From the NCBI RefSeq assembly GCF_022581195.2, contig NC_061469.1, positions 6,758,001 to 6,822,000 on the forward strand: a stretch of 64,000 nucleotides of DNA, in the 5' to 3' direction. Positions 22,345-34,300 of the stretch are shown piece after piece. Below the pieces are notes generated by a model. It was not told the origin of the DNA and did not search any database. It was given only the letters and a program-made list of their open reading frames with translations. Every line of letters begins with the position of its first letter. Position 1 is the first letter of the stretch. The translations under genes were made by a program, and so were the position numbers. Origin of the DNA: Helicoverpa zea (lineage: Eukaryota > Arthropoda > Insecta > Lepidoptera > Noctuidae).

Positions 22345-25300
22345 CTACGTCTTCACTTTTCTAGAAGTCTTGTAGTGTCCGTTTTTCTTCCAGCCGTTGC
22401 CTTGCGACGCTTCGCCGTTCATGGCGCGCGTGCCGAACGATGTCGTCTTGCTTTTGGTTTCGAACAACACGTCCGAATCCGTCTCTGTTTCTGATAGGTC
22501 TTTACTTGTAACTGCAAAATGTGAGAACATGTGTTTTGTTACATCAGTTTGAATGGTAGATATCTTTGAGGATTAACAATAGTTTGTACTTCTGGATATG
22601 GATTAAGAAAGCCTTTGCCAGCGCTTGCACCCCGCCCAGGCTCGCGTACACCACCGGCCACTCTGACAGTATACTCACATGGCTTGTCGTCGTGCTCGGC
22701 GAGCGGCAGCAGGCGGTACTTGGACCTGGCGCGCGGCTTGCGCGGCGCGCACAGCCGGCGCAGCGCGCGCGCCGCCGCCCAGCCCAGCGCGCACACCCCG
22801 CACAGCGCGCCCACCCCGCCCAGGCTCGCGTACACCACCGGCCACTCTGACAGTATACTCACATGGCTTGTCGTCGTGCTCGGCGAGCGGCAGCAGGCGG
22901 TACTTGGACCTGGCGCGCGGCTTGCGCGGCGCGCACAGCCGGCGCAGCGCGCGCGCCGCCGCCCAGCCCAGCGCGCACACCCCGCACAGCGCGCCCACCC
23001 CGCCCAGGCTCGCGTACACCACCGGCCACTCTGACAGTATACTCACATGGCTTGTCGTCGTGCTCGGCGAGCGGCAGCAGGCGGTACTTGGACCTGGCGC
23101 GCGGCTTGCGCGGCGCGCACAGCCGGCGCAGCGCGCGCGCCGCCGCCCAGCCCAGCGCGCACACCCCGCACAGCGCGCCCACCCCGCCCAGGCTCGCGTA
23201 CACCACCGGCCACTCTGACAGTATACTCACATGGCTTGTCGTCGTGCTCGGCGAGCGGCAGCAGGCGGTACTTGGACCTGGCGCGCGGCTTGCGCGGCGC
23301 GCACAGCCGGCGCAGCGCGCGCGCCGCCGCCCAGCCCAGCGCGCACACCCCGCACAGCGCGCCCACCCCGCCCAGGCTCGCGTACACCACCGGCCACTCT
23401 GACAGTATACTCACATGGCTTGTCGTCGTGCTCGGCGAGCGGCAGCAGGCGGTACTTGGACCTGGCGCGCGGCTTGCGCGGCGCGCACAGCCGGCGCAGC
23501 GCGCGCGCCGCCGCCCAGCCCAGCGCGCACACCCCGCACAGCGCGCCCACCCCGCCCAGGCTCGCGTACACCACAGACCATTCTGACGAACAACAATATT
23601 TCTTATTTTTCGAGTTTGATTAAAATTTTAAATTTGTCCGCCGCCGCTGCCGCCCCGCTGCCCGCAAAATTCGAGGCAGAGGCCTGACACGTGTCAATCG
23701 CGGCGCGGCGTCGACTGCACGATTTTAAATAATAAGTAAATGTATCCCAACTAGCAAAATTCTCCTATAGCAATTAACTAATAAGATTACACGCCTTATA
23801 GAAATCTAGTAGACCTACGCATTAACTTAGGCCACTGATCCTGCTAAAGCATCTTCTAAGATGATTTGCACTACAAGTACTTTCGACCCTATAGTTTAGT
23901 TTTATAAATGTCAATATGATTATTTTACACGACTCTTACTAGAGCAGTCAGTCAGGATCAGTCTTATAAATGCAAGTTATAAAAGTTATTAGCAAAGTGT
24001 GACTTTTGATCCGATAATCGCATTTAGTAAGATTGTTTTATCTTGTTAACGTCTTGTTTCATTCTTCTATAAGACATGCACTTCCTATAAATGCCACAGA
24101 TAAAGCTGCTAGAGGTAAAGATATTATAGAACAATTTTATCTTAGTCGTGACCCTTAACGGATTTTTAGCAGCAAGCTAGCACAGCCTCTGATTTTTATA
24201 AGTAAGGAACCTTGAAACTTAAATATGGTGGCGTAGGTATGTCATGTAAGCGTCTTAACTTAGATTAAAAAGTCATATAAAGGTTCTGATAAATGCAATG
24301 TAATGGCACCCTATGTCGGACAGGTCCCAACAAGCAAAGTAATCCTATAAGAAAAATTATAAGTCTATTACTACTTATAACGTTCTTGTTATGGTATTGC
24401 GGTAGACTCTATGACTTATAACAGCATTTGCCAAGCCTAAACATACTCAAGCGCATTAGATTTTATATCTCGGTCTTATAGTCCGCTACAAGACTGACCT
24501 CTAAAACATTTATAAGACACTTTTACTAGTAGCAGCATTTCACAAGCATAGATATGCTCAAGAGTAATTGTTTTTATATATCAGTCTTATAGTTAACTAC
24601 AAGATTATCTTTTAGGACACTTATAGGACTAAACAATCCTGAATAATATTTTGATCCTATACTAGCATTTTGTGAGAGAAAACGATATTATAACATCCTT
24701 AGCTGAGACCACTACAAGTTTGTGCCGTCATAGTCTTGCTCAAGACTTTTATTAGCCTTAGAACTTAATAAGAGCGCTATAAGTTAAAAAAAACTTATAA
24801 ACTTGTAGATCAAACACTTTATTAGTAAACGTCAGCCATTTTGTAACATTCAGTTGTACCCGTCCATTGTGAGAATTCAGTTTAATATGAACTTAAATGA
24901 TTGGAAACGATTGAAAAGAAGTGGTGGTTACAGGAGAAAGGTAAAAAATAGGTATAAAGAATTAATTATGTCAGGGTCTTCAGAAATAAAATCAAGTGCG
25001 TTAGGCGGAATAATTGAGGGTTCCGTGAGCAGAAATATTTTTCCACGTCTTCCCCACGACTCAGAAAGTGAAGAAGTTCAGAACAGCGAAGAAGAATATA
25101 TCGAAGAGACCACTGACTATGACAATAATCATGAATTTCTGAAAGACATGCAAAGCTGGGCTATAAAATTTAATATACCTCACCTGGCCCTAAACGAACT
25201 CTTTACTTTTTTGAACAAAAGATTAGGTAATGTTTTACCCAAAGATGCTCGTACTTTACTTCATACAAACAAAGAAACGGTGCATATTACAACCTCAGAT

Positions 25301-28300
25301 CCAGGACAGTATTGGCATAACGGATTGATTAAATGCCTAAAAAATACACTGCAGGGGCTGGATTTGAATACTTTACGAAATACGATTTCGTTAAATGTAA
25401 ACATAGATGGGTTGCCTGTATACAAAAGTTCAAGACATCAACTCTGGCCTATTTTGTGTAACATCTTTGAAATTCCCCACATACCTCCCTTTGTGATTGG
25501 TAAGATAACACTATTTCAATATCGTAGAAACTTTAACTACCTACTTTATTAAATTATTTATATAGATATATTATTTTTCAAGGAATTTATGCGGGTGAAG
25601 GAAAACCATCTGATCTAAATGCTTATTTAGAGTCTTTTGTGAAAGAAATGAACGAACTTGAAGAATATGGATTAGATACATCGTTGGCGCCAAATGAATC
25701 TAAAATCAAAGTCAAATTAAGAGCCTTCATTTGTGATTCACCAGCAAGAGCCTTGATTAAAGGCAAGTTTAGTATTGATATTATTTGAATTATCTGATAT
25801 CTGATATTTTAATATGAATGAAAAATATGGATGTTTAATTTCTTACAGGTGTCACAAATTTTAATGGAAAGCATGGCTGTCTGAAATGTACGGTGATTGG
25901 CGAATACTCACATAAATCAAATACTGTAACATTTCCTAAGTCCAATTGTCCTAAAAGAAACGATAAAGATTTTCGTGCTAAAAAATATGAAGAACACCAT
26001 AAGCATGATTCTCCGTTATTGAAACTAAACATAGATATGATAGAGGATTTTCCTGTGGCAGACTCATTACACCTAATAGACCTTGGCTTGATGAAGCGGT
26101 TGTTGATTGGATGGCGTGACGGAAAGTTGGGAAAATACCTAACCAAATGGAGTGCTCGTGAAATTGATATTGTCAATAGCTTTTTACTGAATTGTCAAAT
26201 GCCCAAAGAAATTCACAGATCAATGAGATCTGTAGATGTTTTGGCCCATTGGAAAGGTTCCGAATACCGCTCTTTTTTTTATTATCTAAGCGTTATAATT
26301 TTAAATCACGTGCTCAAACCAGAACCATTTTATCATTTTTTAAACTTGTTTTGCGCCATAACGATTTGCTCAAATGAAAAGCATTTGCCACTCTTGCCAA
26401 TTGCTGAAAAAATGTTAGAAGATTTTACAGAAAGTTTTAAGGCCTTCTACGGGCGAGACTACATTACTAGTAACATACATAATTTAACACATATAGTTGA
26501 CGAAGTAAGAAAATTTGGTATTCTGCAAACTTTTAATGCATATCCTTTTGAAAATAAATTATACGCTATTAAACAAACTATCAGACATGGAAAACAACCA
26601 TTACAGCAAGTTGCAAGAAGAATAATTGAAAGGCAGTTAATCGAAACGGAGCATCTTAGCGAAGAAATTGTACACTATCCATATATTAAAAAAAACCAGC
26701 GAAACGGTTTATTAGTTTTACACCTAGAAACATATATTTTATCATCGAAAGATGAAGACAAGTGGTTTCTTACTGACAAAAATCATGTAATAGAATTAAA
26801 ATCCATCAGCTTAAAAGACAACACTAAGCTTGAAATAGAAATCACGGGATATCGCATTGTTAATATCCTCGACGCTTTTGAAAAACCACTAAAATCTTCT
26901 TTTTTGAATATTTATAAATGCGATTGTGCTCCTATTGAAAAATCGGAGGTATTATGCAAAGTTCAAAATATAAAATGTAAACTAGTTAGTATTACTTACA
27001 ATTCAGAGATATTTTTCTTACCATTGTTACATACCCTGTAAATTTCAAGTTTAAAGAGCAAAAAATAAAACGATACTTTATAACAATTATGTTTTATTCA
27101 AAATTAAACATTAGTCTTACAATCTTTATAATCAGTCTTATAATCTTTATAATCAGTTTCATAATCAGTCTTATAATCGTTATAATCAGTCTTATAATCT
27201 TTGTCATCTTCATAATCAGTCATATAATAATCTATTGTAGTCTTCATAATCAGTTTGACTAATAAAATAATCACTCATCATCATCGTCATTTTAGCCTGA
27301 CATTACCTATGTCTGGGTATGGGCCTCTTCTTTTTTCTTTTTAATCAATCTTATAATCATCTATTGTAGTCCTTATAACTAGTCTCAACAAACTTAATTT
27401 TTAAGCTTCTTTGTACGGCGGCCAGCACATCAACCTATCTCAAAAATCTGACAAATTTTCAAAATTGAACGTAATCCATAACATATAAGCACCTTATTAT
27501 ATTATGAATGTTTTATGTGTAATAAAGTTGAAAGTCATTTAAAGAAATTTGTCAGATTTTTTGGGGTTGCTTAATGTGCTGGCAACAATTTTAAATTTAT
27601 CTTAGCTTCCTTGTACTAATAAATCTTATAACTAATAAAACTTTACGAGTTAAACAAAATATATCAATTTAACTTCGCCATTAAGATCATGTAATCATCT
27701 TTATGGCAAATTTAAATTGAAATATTTTTTATAATATAATATAAGATTATATTCTTTAATTCAGGTCAAATATATAACCCTAATTTTGAGCATCGTCGCA
27801 GTCTGGTAAAATTTACTAAAACTACACAACTTAGAAGATAATTTCAGCAAATCAGATCAGACTAAATTTTTGTCTGAAATGATTTGATTTAGTTACTAGG
27901 GATATTGATCTATTTGTATTTGAGTGACGACAGCACGTCAGACTATCCCAAACTGTCAAAGACAGATTGGGGTAGTCTAATGTCTCTCGTGTTATAATTA
28001 ATATTGATGCAAAAGTCACTTAGTCAAATAAAAATTAGATCAAATAGTTTCAGACAAAAATTTCCTCTGTAACATCTTCAACTTCTAATTGGTTACCAGT
28101 GGTTTGTGGTGTAGATGTAGGATTTTCAGAAGAAGTCCTTTTGGCGCTATTTTTTCCTCTGCATTTACTTGCGGAAGTTCGTAATTGCTTCGATTTGGCC
28201 CGCTGATCGGCATTTCGCAAAATTGTTTTAAAAAAATTATGACAGTCAGTTAAATGGAACGACGAGTCTTGTTTATAAATAACTTCAAAAAAGAAACCAA

Positions 28301-31300
28301 TCATCTTAGAGAAACCTTTTAAGCAGATTTTTTCTGTTGTTTCATTTTGGGAACGTGAAGCTCCAGTCCACGAACACGATTTGAAAAACTTTCTTTCAAA
28401 CAAAATATCAATAATTGTATATGCTCTTGTGATTCCCTTCCCTGTCCCTTTAGTGCCAAACACACTAAACTTTCTTAGTAAATCTTCTCTATAATCAGAA
28501 TCCATCAATTTATTTTCAAACTCTTCTAAATCTTTTAAATCTTGTATTGGTTTTAACATCAACGAATGGTTTTGTTTTTCTGTAATAGATTTTTTAATGA
28601 ATTCTTCGTTCGTAACTTGTATTTCAGTCACTTGTAATAAAATCGATTTCAGGGTTTCGTGTAATACGGCTTGATTATTTAGTGTTGTGTTTAGGGTCCC
28701 CATTATAGTCTTCATATCGTCATTTATGGATTTTAGGTCACTTTTAATAGTGGTGATATCTATTTTCATGGATTTTAATTCGCATTGTTCTTCTGATAAA
28801 CTTGTTTCTTTATTAATGTACGAGTATATTATAGGTGTGTCCGACTGATTACTTTCAGGAATAACAATGTATTTTTCAATATTTTCTTGCGGCGCGCTCA
28901 ACGGTGTTTCAGATGGAGTTGACTCTTTCGGTGTCGTGATTTCGTAATTAGTCTAAACAATAACAATCATGAGTTAGCTAAATATGACGGCAATACTATT
29001 TTTTATGTAAGTAAATATTAAGTTAGTACAATACAGTGAGCTTATATGTTTGGAACGGTGATATACTTATAGTAACGGCACATTTTACTATGTTGCTGTC
29101 TAATATTCTCTGCGTAATATAACATCAATATATTTGTATGTTACGTATTTATAACTTACCACCATTATTTGTTCTCCATCTTCAGGTATTATTGCTGAAG
29201 AAGCATTATGCTCATTATTCTGAAAATATAATTTATTGAAATCATTTAAAAAATAACGGACAACAATTTTGAAAGCAACGGTTTCGTTCGTGTGGTACAG
29301 ACGGCGCGGCGAGCGTCACGATAATGCTAGCCCTTTCCACATAGTGACGCTAATACACGAGAGACTAGCACAGCGTGACGCTGTTTGTACCAGTCTAAGT
29401 TCATATAATCTCTCAGACAAAAAGGAAATACCTACTTAATGTAAAATCGATCCACGATCTGTGAAAATATCACGTCAGCTACATGCACTATAAACAGGTA
29501 TTTCAGAAGCGACTTTGAAATCAATTAACTTTAATTCAAAAGCACATAAGTATACTTAAATTCATCTTGGCGCGCGGCTCTAGAGTGCGTGTGCACATAT
29601 ATATAAATATGCAGCTTTGATTTGTGTGACAGTGAAGCGGGTGACGCTCAGTCGTCGTCCGAGCAACACGTGTGCAGGTTCAGTAATTGAAAATACCTAT
29701 AATGTCACATACAGTTGTTAAATATATCATAATAAATATATATATACCTTACTAACAAAAATATTTACATAGTGTATACATACGCTACACAGTGTTTTGT
29801 CTTTTTCGCTCTTTTTCCAAAATAAGAGAGTTCGTGACAAAACACTGTATAGATTAAACACTGTAAATATATTTATCTATACTAATATTATAAAGAGGAA
29901 AACTTTGTTAAAAAACTACTGGACCGATTTTAAAAATTCTTTCACCATTCGAAAGCTACATTATCCACGAGTGACATAGGCTATATTTTATCCGGGTACG
30001 GGCAGTAATACCCACGGGATGCGAGTGAAACCGCGGGAAAACGGCTAGTTAGTAATAAGGATAATGTTAACGTCACGTAAATCTTTATTGTTACATTTCT
30101 ATATATTTAATCAGTTTAATAGTCTGATCAACAATCAAATCACAATCAGCCGCCCGCGGTTGTTAGTAGTTAGTCACCCGCAGTCATGGTATCTATGCCT
30201 ACAAGCTTTACGCACACATAGAGCCGCGCGCCAAGATGAGTTGAAGTTTCTGTACAAACCTTTAAAATTTCTTCTGCCATATTATCATATGACAGCTGTG
30301 GAAGATCAGAGCAATTGCGCTGTTTTTTTGATGAGACGTATTCTATGTCAGGTTCTGTGTCTGAATTATTGCTCATTATATCAATTTCATGTATTGCATT
30401 TTGATACGTTTTTATGCTCCGCCTTTTTACCGCACAGTTTATTTTTTCCCAAGATTCATCGGGCCAACTACCTTCATCCTTTTGTAACTTACTCGTCTGT
30501 GACTGGGTTTGTTTTCTGGGCCAATACAAAACTCCATCGCTCTCCCATTGATGTGGTACACATGTCAATACAATGTTACCCTTTTCAATGGTCTGAACAA
30601 TTTTAAATGGCATTTTGAACCTGTAAACAAAATAATGTTTGACTAGAAAAAAAAGAATAATATAATCACCCACAAGTTTGTGGAAACACGTTGACCTTGC
30701 CTCGTAGAGAGTTTCAACACAACGCGTGATCAGGTCCGTCTCTAGGAAATACTAGTAGCTACTATACTCTAGGAAAGTTACTTCAAATATAGTAAAAATA
30801 CGTAAATCTCTGGCGATACACCTTACTCACATTAAGCACACGCGCTCTTCCTGACAACTCAGGTGCTACTACTGCTAGACAGCTACTGGTTCGACATGCA
30901 ACCGCCCCCCGCACCTCTGGCGCCCGTACTGCAGCTGTGTAGGTACTACCGCTATAATACGGCCGCTGAGTTATTACTGATTTGACAGATTCTTAATATT
31001 TATTATTCCCTTTATTCAATTAATTAAATTAAAGCAAATGAAGTGACTCCAAAAGTAGCAAATTGTATTTAATAAACAAAAACTGCGCAGCTTTATCTCT
31101 GTCTCCAATTTATTTCTCAACGGATCATAGATTAGACCAGAACCACTAAAAAGTTGCTCGCTTGCTACTGAGCCTGCTGGACGCGATAAATATTCAATCA
31201 CGAAACAAATGACACGATCTCATTACATGCAAAACAAGAAGTGATAGAGTAATCGACAGAAAGCACGCGGAGAGAGGGGATTCCCGTGCGGCAAGTTTAA

Positions 31301-34300
31301 TTTCGTTCGTACATGCTTAGGTACTGCTGTTCCTGTGGCGCTGCCTCCGATCGACTTCCGATTTAATAGTGTCGAAGCCGAAACCAGAGTCGGAGGTGTA
31401 TCAATCGGAACTTCCGACTTTTCGGAATCGGAAAAAAACTTCGTAACATCCTTATACTGTAGATACATTACATATTTTTACATATAAGTGTATACTCGAT
31501 GTAAATAAAGTAATTAAATTAATCCTTACTTCACTAAAATTGACAATTCGTCATGTGTCAAATCGGTTATAACTCCGCGGCCGTACTATAAACCACTGAT
31601 ACAGATAGTAATTCGATAGATAGCAGTTGTATAATCGTACCTTCAAAATATTTGTCAAACAGGGTGGCGCGGGAAGGAATTTCTTGTTATTTCGGTTGCC
31701 CAGCCGTATAATGTTTTTTTTATTATTATTTTATTGGATAGCACTATTCTAAAATTAGTTAAGTACTTTTGCGTGTGTAAAAAGTTATGTGGATACAAAA
31801 TCAGTAGCAATTTGTGCATTCATCTTCTATGTAATGGTCATATATGCTGTACTGGGAGCAATTCGGGCACCAAAAAAAGCTTTGATGCATGAAAAGTTTT
31901 AGATTTTCTTGATTAGAAATGAAGTGAGTAGGTCTATCCATATTGTTTAAATAAACTGGAAATCCACACCCATTGCAGCTTTCGGATAACACAAAATGTG
32001 TGTTTGTCCAAGGCCATCTCACATGATTTAGTAAAATCAATGACGATTTGGTCAAAAAACAGTCAACATCAAAAATGACCACCATCTTGTTGATTAAATC
32101 CTAAAAAGGAAAATCAATCATTAGCTAGCTGACTTTAATTTACTTCAAGGGAACCCTAATTTGTTTTAAAATGGAGGCGAGTAGTCTGGACAGAAACTGC
32201 TACAAGTACTAGTTTACCTATAATGGTTCCATAAAGGACTTAATCAAGAGCAATTTTAAAACATGGCCGATATGCATAAGAATTTATGAAATAATTTATT
32301 CGCAACATTATACTAATGTGGAATTTTCGAAGGGCCCCGTGAAATTAACTAAATTTCGATACATATTTACAGTAAATATTACTTCCCCACGAGTTCACAC
32401 ACTATATTTACAATATATTACCGATGTTTTAAAGTACTACAAGTAATAATAGTAATAGTAAGTTTACTTACGTTTTTACGTGCGTGGTAACACAAAAAAT
32501 CCGGCACGACCAGTCAAAGCAACAACGAAAATAACTTGTATTAAAATATACTTAAAACTATTTTCTAAGACCATTACAAGTGCTTTATAAACAAGATTGC
32601 TCTAATAAAATACTTACGTCAGATACTAACAAGAGTGTTTGCACTTGTAATTGTTTAGTCTCATATCATTAAAGGCGCTATTGAGCTTCGTCAAGTATAT
32701 TATAAGGCTTAATAACATTGTATAAGATGATTATAAGATAGTTATAGAACTAAATGCTCGTATAACTGCGCCCAAATTCAACTTTGTAGCATGCTACAAG
32801 ATTCTTATAAGTGAAAATAAAATGCTCTTAAAGAACGTTTAAAGTACTGATTTTGCTTGTTGGGGTATTTATTAATTTATTACTGAATTAACAAATAATG
32901 AAAATGTTAAATTTTGAAGGCGATGTTTATTAACGTCAAACATTTCATCAATAAAATTATTTTCGCAAGTTGTGTAGGCACTCTTTACGAAACAGGCACA
33001 TGGCAAATGTTACATAATGACAAACCTCATTATAATGTGACTTTACTTATCTTTTGAAAATAAAAGAGGATTCAATGTCATGCACAAGCACAGTACAATG
33101 AATTAACGAAAAAAGAACGAATGATCGACTGAATGAATCTACTTATGATATTACGCTGATCACTGTAGGACCAATTACTCTAGTAGCGGCACACGCCAGA
33201 CCATAAAAGGACCAATCGCTCTTTTTAGATGCATTTACCGGATTTTTATAGGACAAATATATTTTGTTAAAGCACTTGATAAGGTAATTATAAAATCAAA
33301 TAGCACTTTACCGGATTATAACAAAGCGACTATAGGGCGAAATAGTCCAATAAACTGCGCCCAAATGCGGCTATATTATCGTTTACAGGATTTCTATAGG
33401 ATTAAAAAATACGTGCTCCTAGGATAATTACAGGGCTACATTTTGCTACTTGGGTATGTCAATATAGTATTCTGAAAATAGCAATATTATTATATTATTT
33501 GCTTACTTATATTCTTGTGCTCAGCAAAAAAATCCTTAAGTAATGCATCACATAGTTACCGCAATCAGGCTGCGCGTCAGGATCGAGCTGCGCCAACAGG
33601 CTCTGCATCCAGAAGGCGTCGCAGCGACAGACGCGCGCCGCGTGGTCGCACACGCCGCGGCCCGAGCACGTGCTGAGGCAGCGCAGCGAGCGCACGCCGC
33701 CGCCGCCCCACAAGCCCCACGCGCCTGATGTGCCCCGCACTAGCGAGAGGGCGCGAATACCTTCCACTGGTTTGTCCTGGAAGTTTGGGATATGTAAAGT
33801 AACTTAAGCTACTTCACGCCATCACCAATGTGTACAGGGGGTATTGGTATATGTTGGCGGACAATTTGTCAATCGTGGCGTGCAATCGGGGAGTTGTCGC
33901 TTTTTTGGGCTCACATCAAAGGAATCGTGTCGTACCGTGGCCTGTGGTGTTTACACAATGGGCCAATGTTTAGTTCGTCACCGGCCGCTGAGGATAGTAC
34001 ACTTTTGTGTTGCGTGTAAAAATAAATATAGTGGTGTAGTATAAAATAAAGAGCCGCAGCCGTAATTACTTCGACGTCCATCGTAAGTGGCTTGCCAGGC
34101 AGCAATGACCCATGCGCCAATGTGTGAACACCAATTGATCGTGGCCTACAATTGTGCGTTGCAAAGCGTGGCCCATCACAGGCCAATGTGTACTGGGGGC
34201 TTCAGGGAGGTGGCTTCAGGGAGGTCGCTCCACGTTATTATGAGCAATGCGTGAGGCGGGATATCCATTTGTGCGAACGAGCGGTAGTCAGAAGTTGGAA

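Larger units (their letters stand above)
23746..33454 (+). mobile_element. CACTA/EnSpm-type DNA transposon, 9.7 kb
   Basis: The termini are CCCAACTAGCAAAAT at the left and, reverse-complemented, CCCAAGTAGCAAAAT at the right, flanked by TAT at 23743-23745 and 33455-33457; a 3-bp target duplication fits the CACTA superfamily. Both ends carry dense short subterminal repeats. A second inner pair of end-like sequences lies at 24328 (CCCAACAAGCAAAGTAATCC) and about 32866 (the reverse complement, CCCAACAAGCAAAATCAGTA). Two convergent genes lie inside: a tnp2-like transposase (+) and a DUF4806 protein (-). Further insertions (Lep1, a hAT fragment, a MITE) are nested within it. It occupies the intron before the membrane exon of the KIAA0319-like gene. 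Confidence 0.85.

Noticed and set aside
22543..22612. An extra coding exon (NPYPEVQTIVNPQRYLPFKL frame) between the membrane exon and the last exon
   Set aside because: It would need a 31-nt intron and does not join the last exon in phase, while the membrane exon joins the last exon directly in phase.
22618..23582. Array of equally spaced repeats resembling a CRISPR
   Set aside because: The repeated unit is the long part and encodes protein; the 16-nt spacers are all identical, and the genome is animal.
22615..23687. Long plus-strand open frames (up to 179 codons) across the repeat array
   Set aside because: They are shadows of the minus-strand exon in GC-rich tandem repeats, with Arg/Ala/Pro composition and no domain.
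30064..30606. 180-codon plus-strand frame
   Set aside because: It is antisense to the first coding exon of the DUF4806 gene, which has the recognisable family motifs.
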